A stretch of DNA of 64,000 nucleotides from Hydrogenophaga sp. IBVHS1 (GTDB lineage Bacteria > Pseudomonadota > Gammaproteobacteria > Burkholderiales > Burkholderiaceae_C): positions 1,868,040 through 1,932,039 of the forward strand of contig NZ_NFUU01000001.1 in NCBI RefSeq assembly GCF_002127265.1, given 5' to 3'. This document shows positions 1 through 7,975 of the stretch, piece after piece (position 1 is the first letter of the stretch; each line of letters opens with the position of its first letter). The translations under genes and the position numbers were made by a program. The notes beneath the pieces were generated by a model, which was not told where the DNA came from, searched no databases, and was given only the letters and a program-made list of their open reading frames with translations.

Positions 1-381
1 GTCCTGGACCGCGCTGCGCTGTTTCGCGGGTATCCCAAGGCGGTGCGAACCGACAACGGGCCGGAGTTCACCAGCCGAGCATTCATGGCCTGGGCTCAGG
101 CGCATGGCATCCGACACATCCTGATCCAGCCGGGGCGCCCGATGCAGAACGGCTACATCGAGAGCTTCAATGGCAAGTTCCGCGATGAGCACCTCAACGA
201 GTGCTGGTTCCAGACCTTGCATCAGGCCAGGATGGCGGTGGCGGTCTGGCGCACCGACTACAACGAGGTCAGGCCACACAGCAGCCTGGGGCGAATGCCA
301 CCGGCTCGTTTCGCTGAGCTGCATCGCCAGCGCGCTGGCGATGCAGCTCAATTCCCATCAACCCACCACCCCATCGATTAA
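1..381 (+). CDS. IS3-family transposase OrfB, C-terminal part (5' truncated by window edge)
   Basis: This is the DDE integrase core of an IS3-type transposase, the catalytic part of the OrfAB fusion that cuts and joins element ends. The visible 126 residues hold the second and third catalytic acidic residues: Asp in RTDNGPEF and Glu in GYIESFNGKFRDE, separated by 35 residues as is usual for IS3 elements. The tail PHSSLGRMPPARFAE is also typical. The reading frame is open from base 1, so the gene starts upstream. The last codons contain a perfect 36-bp palindrome (315-350). Confidence 0.92.
   Translation, partial: VLDRAALFRGYPKAVRTDNGPEFTSRAFMAWAQAHGIRHILIQPGRPMQNGYIESFNGKFRDEHLNECWFQTLHQARMAVAVWRTDYNEVRPHSSLGRMPPARFAELHRQRAGDAAQFPSTHHPID
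315..350. repeat. 36-bp perfect palindrome at the 3' end of the transposase gene
   Basis: Each arm is 18 bases (TGAGCTGCATCGCCAGCG and its exact complement) with the centre between 332 and 333. As RNA it would fold into a long, almost loop-free hairpin about 30 bases before the transposase stop codon. Because it is symmetrical, the same amino-acid string ELHRQRAGDAAQ is encoded on both strands. It lies wholly inside the IS. Confidence 0.9.
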
Positions 382-435
382 CCTTCAACCCCGGGCTTCC
401 TACTTTCGATTGGTATGGCAGAAGGGGGCAGGTCA

Positions 436-742
436 CTTCGTCAACCTTTTTCTGCCGATCGCGCAACCATCCGTAGTACCACGCAGTGACGTATGGGGAC
501 CCAAACAAGTAGAGCGCTGCAAAGAGTGCTGGCCAAAACACCCCATGAATCAGAATGGCTTCGATGTCAGGGAATCGCTCCTTGATGAGCGCTGACCTTT
601 GAATGACCGAGTTGTCGGAGAACAGGATCACGTAGAACTTGTAGTTGTACAAACTCCAAGAAATCGCAATGCTGCTGATGACCGGATTGGTGAGCCGTTC
701 CTTGAAGAACGCAGTCAAGCCAGTGTCAATCGAATCATTCAT
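436..742 (-). pseudogene. Small two-helix membrane protein, 3' end cut off by the IS element
   Basis: I do not recognise the family. About 103 native residues remain from the ATG at 742, which is preceded by a good ribosome site (GGAGG nine bases upstream). Two hydrophobic segments are visible, around residues 20-42 (NPVISSIAISWSLYNYKFYV) and 66-90 (HGVFWPALFAALYLFGSPYV), separated by a charged stretch, with a basic end RDRQKK. After Val103 the frame enters the IS terminus and continues to a fortuitous stop at 269, giving 54 foreign residues. It lies 81 bases downstream of the trypsin-like protease gene on the same strand, so the two were probably one operon. Whether the fused protein is functional cannot be told. 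Confidence 0.7.
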
Positions 743-823
743 GTTCGTCCGCCTCCTTCAGCTGATGGTATCGAATCGAAATGTCTTCGAACCATCGGTA
801 CCTTCCCTCCCGTAGCGGGGACA

Positions 824-1639
824 TTAGTCGCGAGTGCCGACGGACTTTTCCCCCAACGACTGCATGATCTCCGCGATCATCTCGTGTACGACGCCCACGT
901 CAGTGCCCTGTATGGCTTTGTGAGACTTCTTGTGCCGGGTGGCAAGTGCAACGACGACTGGGCCTTCCTTGGGGTCTTTGTAATGTTCACTCGCAATCAT
1001 CCAGACGGGTGCGCCACTCATTCCTTGAGGCATGTTCATCACCCGAGGACTCATGTCGGCGTTGAACCCACGCTTTTGGTCAAATTTCATCAGGAGATGC
1101 GTTTGCGGAGAGATGCCAACGAAGGCATAGGTCGAGTCGGTCAGGGTCTCGCCGAAAACGCTCCAAGGTTTCGATTCGAGAGTGGTTGTGTGCGAAGTTG
1201 GTTTGTTCATTGAGCTGGGAAATCCAACGAGCAAATACGCGCCTCCTTCTCGCACACGACCAGGCTGCAGTGAATCCAGATCCAGCGCATACTTTTCAAC
1301 CTCGTGGTACGGCGGAACTGCTCCTCCTTCGAGCCTGATCACGGCAACATCAATCAAATCATCATCGCGAGATTGATCGAAGGTGGTGCAACGGAACGAC
1401 CCAGCCAGACTGCGCAGCTTTGAGGGGGCGCAGAAGAAATACAGAGGGGACGCGTCGCCAACGTCCAGAACATGAGCGGCCGTGACGAGGAAATGTTCTG
1501 CGGAACTCCTTACCAGGAACCCAGTGCCTACTTGAGTCAGGCGATTTTGTTGTGTCTGATAAATGGGGACCACGTAGTGGCAGACGATGTTCGCCAGCCG
1601 GCCAGCCATTTCAGCTAACCGAAGAAAGTCTTCCTTCAT
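824..1639 (-). CDS. Trypsin-like serine protease domain protein
   Basis: A 271-residue protein with the chymotrypsin/trypsin fold motifs in the right order: His56 in FLVTAAHVLD, Asp97 in DDLIDVAVIRL and Ser208 in PQGMSGAPVW, so all three catalytic residues appear present. There is no signal peptide or membrane segment, and no PDZ domain as in DegP/HtrA, so it looks like a cytoplasmic protease. The start at 1639 has AAGGA six bases upstream. It is followed by a small membrane-protein gene, now truncated by an IS. Local base composition is A/T-richer than the flanking core genes, suggesting horizontal transfer. Substrate and role are unknown; cytoplasmic trypsin-like domains occur in bacterial defence and stress modules, but nothing here proves that. 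Confidence 0.8.
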   Translation of the reverse strand: MKEDFLRLAEMAGRLANIVCHYVVPIYQTQQNRLTQVGTGFLVRSSAEHFLVTAAHVLDVGDASPLYFFCAPSKLRSLAGSFRCTTFDQSRDDDLIDVAVIRLEGGAVPPYHEVEKYALDLDSLQPGRVREGGAYLLVGFPSSMNKPTSHTTTLESKPWSVFGETLTDSTYAFVGISPQTHLLMKFDQKRGFNADMSPRVMNMPQGMSGAPVWMIASEHYKDPKEGPVVVALATRHKKSHKAIQGTDVGVVHEMIAEIMQSLGEKSVGTRD

Positions 1640-1814
1640 TGAAATCCTTGACGCTTCAGTGCGTTTCGATCCACAACATTTTGATTGATTTCAATGGGCA
1701 ATCTGGGGAGAACTCAATCCATGTCGAGGAATTCGAGGGTGAGGGTGCCCAAGTGGTTCCAAGGGATTCACAGAAACAAGCTCGATGCGCGCTTCTACCC
1801 AACTCCCATGAATC

Positions 1815-1848
1815 AAGCCCCTAGAGAAATCCCGGGGCTTTATTTTTT
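1815..1848 (+). terminator. Rho-independent terminator on the plus strand with no plus-strand gene before it
   Basis: The arms AAGCCCC (1815-1821) and GGGGCTT (1834-1840) are perfectly complementary around a 12-base loop and are followed by TATTTTTT (1841-1848). I see no convincing plus-strand gene upstream, so it may be the relic of an RNA or protein gene displaced by the island at 1-1810. It could also shield the hydrolase gene, which ends at 1863, from incoming transcription. Confidence 0.6.
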
Positions 1849-1862
1849 CCGGGCGCCGGAAC

Positions 1863-3089
1863 TCATTCCTTGCTCACGGCATTGACGATCGCGCGAACCA
1901 CGGCATCGCGCTCCAGGCGCGAATCCAGGTCTGACGACTTGGGCCACACCGCGGTCTGCACCACCACCAGATCGAGTGCGGGAAAGACCGCAACGGCCTG
2001 GCCAAAGACTCCCTGCATCAGAAACCCGCCCTGCACCAGCCAGAACTGGTAGCCGTAGCCAAATCGCGGCCCCGGTTCGTTCAGGCGAAAGCCGGGGGGT
2101 TGTTCGGCAGGGTCGGTGGCTCTTTTCAGGAACGCTGGCGGGACGATCTGTGCGTCGTCCCGGCGACCACCGAGGGCGAGCAGCCGACCGAGCCGGGCGT
2201 AGTCTCGCGTGGTGGCGTTGAAGCCGCCGCCGCAGTATTCGATGTCTTGCCAGCCGACCAGCCAGGCGGCATCAGCTTCTGCGCCCAGCGGGCGCCACAA
2301 CCATTCGGAGGTGAGGTCTGCGGCGGTGCGCTTGGTGGCGCCCTTGAGCACGTGGCACAGCACCTGAGTTTCACCGGTTGCGTACTTGAAGCGGGTGCCC
2401 GGTTCCGCCTCCATGGGGCGGCGACGCGCCAGCACCTGCGTGGGATTACCGCCTGCGTACACACGAAACAAGGCGGCCCAGAGATCGGCCACATCGTCCC
2501 GGCCGCCGTAGTCTTCGGTCCACCGAACGCCGGAGCCCATCTGCAGCAAGTGCGAGATGGTGCTGCCGCCATAGGCACTGCCGGCGAGCTCAGGGGCGTA
2601 GACCTCTGCCTTGTCGTCGAGCGAGCGGATGAGCCCGCGCTCGAGCGCAATGCCCACCAGCAAGGCCGTGACACTCTTGGCCATGGAGAACGAAGCGAAC
2701 CGATGCTCGGCGGTTCGCCCGTACTGGTAGCGTTCCAGCCGCACACGGCCCTTGTGCAGCACGAGGAAACTGGTGACCCTGCGGCGCTCGAAGTAGTCGT
2801 CGAGTGCGAACGTGCCGTCGCGAGCGGTGTATTGCACCGCCGGGAGCGGTTTGCCCGCAGGCAGTTCCCACAAGGGGCCGCCTCTGGCGCTGGGCCGGCC
2901 CGGCAAGATATCAGCCAGGGCACTGAAGCTTCCCACCTTGTACCGCTCCTCGGTCACCTGCTGCGGTGTGCCTCGCGGGTAGCCGGCGTCTCGCCCAAGG
3001 GCGGTTTCATCAGGAGCCGCGTGAATGAGCGGTGCCGCGAGAACCAGAACCAGCGGCGCAACGCGCAAGCAATCTGAAATCAGCCCCAT
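1863..3089 (-). CDS. Secreted serine hydrolase, class C beta-lactamase family
   Basis: A 408-residue member of the beta-lactamase/penicillin-binding-protein-like esterase family. The start at 3089 is chosen because it has GGGAG upstream and gives a clean signal peptide (hydrophobic run VAPLVLVLAAPLIHAA); an in-frame ATG at 3143 would bury this peptide behind 18 residues. The nucleophile motif is SMAK (Ser135, Lys138), followed by YATGE in the position of the usual Tyr-x-Asn. Such enzymes hydrolyse esters, amides or D-amino-acid peptides; the substrate cannot be deduced. It ends the catabolic minus-strand gene run, 66 bases after the nitronate monooxygenase-like gene, and may be co-transcribed with it. 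Confidence 0.88.
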   Translation of the reverse strand: MGLISDCLRVAPLVLVLAAPLIHAAPDETALGRDAGYPRGTPQQVTEERYKVGSFSALADILPGRPSARGGPLWELPAGKPLPAVQYTARDGTFALDDYFERRRVTSFLVLHKGRVRLERYQYGRTAEHRFASFSMAKSVTALLVGIALERGLIRSLDDKAEVYAPELAGSAYGGSTISHLLQMGSGVRWTEDYGGRDDVADLWAALFRVYAGGNPTQVLARRRPMEAEPGTRFKYATGETQVLCHVLKGATKRTAADLTSEWLWRPLGAEADAAWLVGWQDIEYCGGGFNATTRDYARLGRLLALGGRRDDAQIVPPAFLKRATDPAEQPPGFRLNEPGPRFGYGYQFWLVQGGFLMQGVFGQAVAVFPALDLVVVQTAVWPKSSDLDSRLERDAVVRAIVNAVSKE

Positions 3090-3155
3090 GCCCCACTCCC
3101 GGAAGTCGATTCGACTGGCACATGCGGGCGGCTTGACGCACACCCAAGCTGCCGG

Positions 3156-4121
3156 TCATCGTATATCGAAAGCCGGCAATCGACACGCCTCGCGGTACTC
3201 GTCTCGCAGCCGCTGCACCAGTTCTGCGACGGATGGAATGTCGTGAATCAGATCGATCCCCTGCCCTGCGCTCCAGATGTTCTTCCACGGTGCAGCGCCT
3301 TCAGGCAAATGATCGTGACGCATGCCTCTTCCGAGGGGCCGCGGCAGGTTCTCGGGATCGAGCCCCACCGACTTGATGGATTCGACCAGCCAGTTGGCAT
3401 GCACGCCGGCAATGCCGTCGGTGTAGCGAAGGTCGGCCGAGGTCTGGGAGACCAGCAGGTCCTTGTAGGCCTGCGGCGCGCGCGATTCCCGGGTGGCAAT
3501 GAAGCGTGTACCGAGATAGGCCAGGTCTGCACCCAGGATTTCGCCAGCGCGGATGGTGGCGCCGTCGGACACGGCACCGCCCATGACGATGGTGCCTTGG
3601 TAGATGGCCCGCACGGCGCGGATGAGTGCCAGGTGGCTGGTGGTGCCGGAATGTCCACCACCGCCGGCGCCGATGCAGTTGAGTCCATCGGCTCCCGCCG
3701 CAATGGCCTTCTCGGCAAACCGGATGGAGGTGATGTCGTGAAAGACCAGCAGGCCCGCATCGTGCGCGTGGCCGATGAGCGCGGTGGGATCGCCGCCCAC
3801 GGTGATGAGCACTTTCACGCCGTGGCGCCCACAGGCCTCGAAATGCTGGCCCAGCTGTTCTTCAGGCACCCGCGTGGCGAGGTTGACCGCCAGTGGCCCG
3901 GCAGGCCGACCCGTGGCTTGCTCATGTTCGTTCAACGCCTGGCGGATGGTCCCGAGCCATGCTTCAAACTCCTCAAAACTGCGCGCGTTCTGGCGCGGCA
4001 GCCCGCCCATCAGTCCTGCCTTGCAGGCTTCAGCAACCAGCTCGGGGCCGCTCACCAGAAACATGGGCGCGCAGACGGCGGGCAGCGACATGGCCGCGCG
4101 CAGGGCTTGGTCAAGGGCCAT
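3156..4121 (-). CDS. Nitronate monooxygenase / 2-nitropropane dioxygenase family FMN oxidoreductase
   Basis: A 321-residue TIM-barrel flavoprotein. Recognisable parts are the N-terminal CAPMFLVSGPELVAEACKAG, the GADGLNCIGAGGGGHSG loop that contacts the FMN phosphate, and IVMGGAVSDGATIRAGEILGAD near the C-terminus. Family members oxidise alkyl nitronates, but many relatives are simple FMN oxidoreductases or enoyl reductases, so the reaction here is uncertain. The ATG at 4121 lies two bases after the stop of the acyl-CoA synthetase gene, so the two are almost certainly translated from the same mRNA and this enzyme probably serves the acyl-CoA pathway of the operon. The same frame stays open far upstream, but only as an overlap with the synthetase gene. 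Confidence 0.88.
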   Translation of the reverse strand: MALDQALRAAMSLPAVCAPMFLVSGPELVAEACKAGLMGGLPRQNARSFEEFEAWLGTIRQALNEHEQATGRPAGPLAVNLATRVPEEQLGQHFEACGRHGVKVLITVGGDPTALIGHAHDAGLLVFHDITSIRFAEKAIAAGADGLNCIGAGGGGHSGTTSHLALIRAVRAIYQGTIVMGGAVSDGATIRAGEILGADLAYLGTRFIATRESRAPQAYKDLLVSQTSADLRYTDGIAGVHANWLVESIKSVGLDPENLPRPLGRGMRHDHLPEGAAPWKNIWSAGQGIDLIHDIPSVAELVQRLRDEYREACRLPAFDIR

Positions 4122-4123
4122 GC

Positions 4124-6268
4124 TCAGGCGCGCACCACCAGCCCATCCACCGCCACCACTCGCTTGGCGCTGCAGATGAGGGGATTGACGTCGATTTCTG
4201 CGATGTGCTCGCGTTCGCTGTGAATGAGTTGAGAGATTCGCGAGATGGCATCGGCCAGTGCGTCCACGTCCACCGGCGCGCTGCCCCGAAAGCCCTGCAG
4301 CAGCTTGTAGCCTCGCAAGCGGCGCAACAAGGCGTGCGCGGCGGCGGTATCCACAGGCGCCAGAGAGGCCACGGTGTCCTTGAGCAGCTCCACCATGATG
4401 CCGCCCATGCCGACCACCACCATGGGGCCAAAGAGCGGGTCCACACGCGCACCCACCATGATCTCCACCCCGGGCGGAATCATGGGTTGCACCAGCACAC
4501 CGTTGATGCGCTCGGCGGTGGTGGCCTTCAGCGCGTTGGCCATGATGGCGTCGTAGGCCTCGCGCACGGCGCCGGCGTCCTTGAGGTTCAGGCGCAGCAC
4601 GCCGGCATCGGTCTTGTGCGGCAGATCCGGCGTTTCCACCTTGAGTGCCACCGGGTAGCCGAATTCGCTCGCGGCTTCCATGGCGGCGTCGGCGCTGTTC
4701 ACGAGACGGTTGTTCACCACGGGCACGCCGCAGGCCTCGAGCACGCGGCGCGACGGGCCCTCGGACAATGTGCGCTCGGTGCCTGCGGCTTCCAGCGCCG
4801 CGCGCACAGCCAGCACTTGCGCCGTTGCGAGCGCTGGCAAGGAGCCAGCCTCGGGCCGCGCCAGCTGGCGAGACCAGTGGTGCCACGCGGCCAGCGTGCT
4901 GAAGCAACTGGCGGTGGAGCGGAACACGGCCAGGTTCGGGCTCATCTCCATGTCCCGCACGCCGGGTCCTTCCTGCCAGCCCGTCAGCTCGAACACGCAG
5001 GCCATCTTGCCGTGCGCGCGCACCAGGTTGCCCAGGTTGATGTTGCGCTGGGCACTGGCCTGAATGGCGGTGGGATAGGGCGTGACGATGGCACCAATGT
5101 TGGCTTCCAGCAGGAAGGCCTCGGCGCACGCCGGAAACGAGGCCGGGTTGTTGAGGATCTGCGCCGTCACGTCGCACGGATTGCGCGAGGAGCCAAATTC
5201 GGGAATGTGCGATTCCAGCACGGCACGAAGCGCGGGCCCGGGCTGCGGCAGCGACACATTGAACACCTCAGCCTGGTCGGCAGCCATGATGCCCGCGCCG
5301 CCCGATGGTGTGAGCACCGCCACGCCTTCGGCCTTGGCCGGCGGGGCCTTGGCAAAGAAGCACGCGGTCTCCAGCAGGTGTTCGTACTGGTCCACCACCA
5401 CAAAGCCCGCACGCTCGAACAGGGCGTTGTAACCCGCCGCGGAACCCGCGAGTGCGCCGGTGTGTGAGAGCGCCGCCTCGGCGCCGCTCTCGCTGGTGCC
5501 GATCTTGTAGACCACCACCGCCTTGCCCGCCTGGCGCGCGATGTCTCCGGCCTCGATCAGCCGGCCCGGATCGGTCACGCCTTCAAACACGCAGGCAATG
5601 GCGTCGCAGTCAGGGTCCTCGGCCAGGTACGCGATCTGGTCGGCAGCGTCCACGTCGCAACCATTGCCCGAGGTCAGCACGTGGCTGAAGGACACGCCGC
5701 GCTCCACCGCCTGCGCCATGCCCACGCCCAGCGCGCCCGACTGGCTGATGAGGCCAATAGAGCGGCAGCCTTCCAGCCGCAGGCTCACAGGGATGTGGGT
5801 GAAGGTGCCGAGCGCGCCGTTGACGGCGTTCATCATGCCCAGGCAGTTGGGGCCGAGCAGACGGGTGCCCGTGTTGCGAGTCATCTCCACAATGTCGCGC
5901 TGTATGGCCTGGTGCTCGGGGTTGCTGCTTTCGCCCAGGCCCGAGGCGAAAATAACCACGCCCCCTACACCCAGCCGCACGCACTCCTCGATCACCGGCT
6001 TGACCGCATCTCGCGGCACGGCAACAAACACGCAGTCGGGCACTTCGGGCAGCGCCGAGAGCGACGCAAAACACGGGCGCCCATCGATCTCCTGGTACTT
6101 GGCGTTGATCAGATGGATGGGCCCGGCGTAGCTGTGCAGGTTGCCCACGGTGCGGGCCCCGAAGGAAGCCGGGTTGGCCGAGGCGCCAACGATGGCGATG
6201 CTGGCGGGAGCCAGAAGGCGGCGGGTCTGCCCGTGTCGGTAGACGGGACGGCTGGAAGCGAGTGACAT
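4124..6268 (-). CDS. Acyl-CoA synthetase, ADP-forming (acetate-CoA ligase type)
   Basis: A protein of about 714 residues combining, in order, a CoA-binding Rossmann domain (SIAIVGASANPASFG near the start), a succinyl-CoA-ligase-like region with the phospho-histidine loop (ALSHTGALAGS) and a C-terminal ATP-grasp domain (GYPVALKVETPDLPHKTDAG). It would activate a carboxylic acid to its CoA thioester at the cost of ATP to ADP and phosphate, presumably the entry step of the operon. The start is uncertain: ATGs lie at 6307, 6301 and 6268. I prefer 6268 because the two upstream ones overlap the MaoC gene and none has a strong ribosome site. Confidence 0.9.
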   Translation of the reverse strand: MSLASSRPVYRHGQTRRLLAPASIAIVGASANPASFGARTVGNLHSYAGPIHLINAKYQEIDGRPCFASLSALPEVPDCVFVAVPRDAVKPVIEECVRLGVGGVVIFASGLGESSNPEHQAIQRDIVEMTRNTGTRLLGPNCLGMMNAVNGALGTFTHIPVSLRLEGCRSIGLISQSGALGVGMAQAVERGVSFSHVLTSGNGCDVDAADQIAYLAEDPDCDAIACVFEGVTDPGRLIEAGDIARQAGKAVVVYKIGTSESGAEAALSHTGALAGSAAGYNALFERAGFVVVDQYEHLLETACFFAKAPPAKAEGVAVLTPSGGAGIMAADQAEVFNVSLPQPGPALRAVLESHIPEFGSSRNPCDVTAQILNNPASFPACAEAFLLEANIGAIVTPYPTAIQASAQRNINLGNLVRAHGKMACVFELTGWQEGPGVRDMEMSPNLAVFRSTASCFSTLAAWHHWSRQLARPEAGSLPALATAQVLAVRAALEAAGTERTLSEGPSRRVLEACGVPVVNNRLVNSADAAMEAASEFGYPVALKVETPDLPHKTDAGVLRLNLKDAGAVREAYDAIMANALKATTAERINGVLVQPMIPPGVEIMVGARVDPLFGPMVVVGMGGIMVELLKDTVASLAPVDTAAAHALLRRLRGYKLLQGFRGSAPVDVDALADAISRISQLIHSEREHIAEIDVNPLICSAKRVVAVDGLVVRA

Positions 6269-6278
6269 GAAGTTGGAT

Positions 6279-7151
6279 TCAGGAAAAAGAAAGGTCGGCA
6301 TGGCCATGCGAGAGCACCGTCACGTCGCGCGCCGGGATACGTGCGCGAAACGCCACGCCCTCGGGCTTGCGCCAGCATTCGACGCGAATGGTCTCGCCGG
6401 GAAACACCGGCGACGACATGCGCGCGCGCATCGACTTCAGCCGGGCAGGGTCGTTGCCACAGAACGCGCTCAACAGCGCCCGGCAGGTGACGCCGTAGGT
6501 GGCCAGGCCATGCAGGATGGGTTTGGGGAATCCCGCCCTGGTGGCCACGTCCGGGTCCGCGTGCAACGGGTTCAGGTCGCCCGAGAGGCGGTACAGCAGC
6601 GCGGCGTCGGCGCGGGTGGGCATGTCCACCACGTGGTCGGGCTCGGTGTCTGGCGTGGCGGGCAACGTCGGGCCCGCATCGTCGCCACCACCGGCCTTTG
6701 AAAAGCCGCCGTCGCCACGGCAGAACACCGCCTGCTCCACCGTGGCGAGCAACTGGTCGGTCGTGGCATCGAAGAGCTGCTTCTCGGTCTGGATGATGGC
6801 GCCCTTGCCTTCGCCTTTGTCCACGATGCGGGTGACGCGGGTACGGCCGATCACGGTGCCTTCGGCCGGCAGCGCAGCATGCAGGGTGACGGATTGCTCG
6901 CCGTGCACGAGTTTCACCGCGTCGATGCCGAGCTCTTTTCGCTCGCGCATCCAGAAGCCCGGCGAAGCCAGCACGCTCGCCATGACGGGCACCACCTGCA
7001 AATCCTTTTCGTAGACAAATCGCAGCTCGCTGCGGTCCAGCGGGTCGCTGCCCATGCCGATGCCCAGTGCGTAAAGGATGGTGTCGCGGCTGGTGTAGCT
7101 GTGGCGCACGTCTTCAAACTGAGCGTGGCGGGTCTTCTGGTAATCAAGCAT
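6279..7151 (-). CDS. MaoC-type (R)-specific enoyl-CoA hydratase, double hotdog
   Basis: A 290-residue protein with an N-terminal half related to the FAS1-type/MFE-2 dehydratase domain and a C-terminal MaoC hotdog carrying the hydratase-2 signature LSGDLNPLHADPDVA followed by GFPKPILHGLATYG, where Asp and His are the expected catalytic pair. It should add water to a 2-enoyl-CoA to give the (R)-3-hydroxyacyl-CoA. The gene overlaps the preceding enoyl-CoA hydratase by eight bases, so translation is coupled. With two hydratase types in one operon, this one may act on a different chain or ring intermediate. Confidence 0.9.
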   Translation of the reverse strand: MLDYQKTRHAQFEDVRHSYTSRDTILYALGIGMGSDPLDRSELRFVYEKDLQVVPVMASVLASPGFWMRERKELGIDAVKLVHGEQSVTLHAALPAEGTVIGRTRVTRIVDKGEGKGAIIQTEKQLFDATTDQLLATVEQAVFCRGDGGFSKAGGGDDAGPTLPATPDTEPDHVVDMPTRADAALLYRLSGDLNPLHADPDVATRAGFPKPILHGLATYGVTCRALLSAFCGNDPARLKSMRARMSSPVFPGETIRVECWRKPEGVAFRARIPARDVTVLSHGHADLSFS

Positions 7152-7974
7152 CGTTCTTGGGGTGAGGGTTGGGGTTCTTGCGATCGGGCCAGCGGAACTG
7201 CGGTGGCTCCTTGGCCACGAAGCGGCGGGCCGATTCCTTCAGGTAGTCGCTGCTGGCGGCAATGGCCTGGCCGTTGGCTTCCATCTCGAGCATGGTGGTG
7301 AGGTCGCTGCCCAGAGACGCGTTCAGCGCCTGCTTGGTCACACTCATGGCGGCGTCGGAGGCGCCACAGAGGCTCTGTGCGAGCGCCTGCGCACGTGGCA
7401 ACAGTTCGCCGGCAGGCAGCACCTCCAGCGCAATGCCCATGCTCAGGGCTTCCTGGGGGCCGATCTCGCGTGCGGAATACATCAGTTCCTTTGCGCGCTG
7501 CAGGCCCACAATGCGCGGCAGCGTGTACAGCGCGCCGAAGTCGGGCACCAGGCCGATGCGCTGGAACACCATGCACAGCCGCGCTCGCTCGCTCAGCAGC
7601 ACGATGTCGGCCAGTAGAGCCAGGCTGAAGCCCGCGCCATAGGCCACGCCGTCCACCGCCGCAATCACCGGCCGGTCCAGGCCCATCAGCTCCACGGTGG
7701 CGCGGCGGTAGCGCTCCATGCCGGCGCGAATCTGCGCAGGCGAACGCGGGCCTGCGCTGTTCATGCCGCGCACGTCGCCACCCGCACTGAAGGCGCCGCC
7801 CGCGCCGGTGATCACGAGCGCGCGCACGCTGGCGTCGCGCTTCACGGTGGAGAGCAGATCGCCCAGCTCGTCTGCCATCGCCGGGTTGATCGCGTTCTTC
7901 GACTCCGGCCGGTTCAGGATGAGCGTGGCCACGCCCTCGGCCACCTCGTAGGTCAGTGTCTCGAAGGTGGGCAT
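7144..7974 (-). CDS. Enoyl-CoA hydratase/isomerase family protein
   Basis: A 276-residue crotonase-fold protein. The oxyanion-hole segments are visible as AFSAGGDVRGM and AVDGVAYGAGFSLALLADI. Family reactions include hydration, isomerisation and C-C hydrolysis of acyl-CoAs. At the position where classical hydratases carry one catalytic glutamate this protein reads CMVFQRIGLVPDFGALYTLP, with an aspartate further on, so isomerase or another crotonase chemistry is as likely as simple hydration. It starts one base after the stop of the Bug receptor gene and overlaps the MaoC gene. Confidence 0.9.
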   Translation of the reverse strand: MPTFETLTYEVAEGVATLILNRPESKNAINPAMADELGDLLSTVKRDASVRALVITGAGGAFSAGGDVRGMNSAGPRSPAQIRAGMERYRRATVELMGLDRPVIAAVDGVAYGAGFSLALLADIVLLSERARLCMVFQRIGLVPDFGALYTLPRIVGLQRAKELMYSAREIGPQEALSMGIALEVLPAGELLPRAQALAQSLCGASDAAMSVTKQALNASLGSDLTTMLEMEANGQAIAASSDYLKESARRFVAKEPPQFRWPDRKNPNPHPKNDA

Positions 7975-7975
7975 G

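Larger units (their letters stand above)
1..435 (+). mobile_element. IS3-family insertion sequence, right-hand end
   Basis: This is the right part of an insertion sequence whose left part lies outside the window. It contains the 3' end of the transposase gene and then short non-coding DNA ending at about 435, where the minus strand reads TGACCTGCCCCCTT, a terminus of the kind I associate with the IS407 subgroup of IS3 elements (from memory). The boundary is supported independently: a membrane-protein gene on the minus strand reads sensibly down to 436 and becomes IS sequence exactly at this point. The target-site duplication cannot be checked because the left end is missing. Confidence 0.8.

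Noticed and set aside
1733..1770. A stretch beginning GGTGAGGGTGCCCAAGTGGT looks like the 5' half of a serine tRNA
   Set aside because: After the D-arm-like part no anticodon stem, variable arm or T-arm (GTTCGA) follows, so it is at most a relic and may be chance.
4122..5177. Extension of the nitronate monooxygenase frame by more than 350 codons
   Set aside because: The extra part is an out-of-frame reading of the acyl-CoA synthetase; the family start is at 4121.
3893..5467. A 524-codon open frame on the plus strand across the acyl-CoA synthetase gene
   Set aside because: It is antisense to a well-recognised gene, is rich in His/Arg/Gly without any family motif, and results from high G+C.
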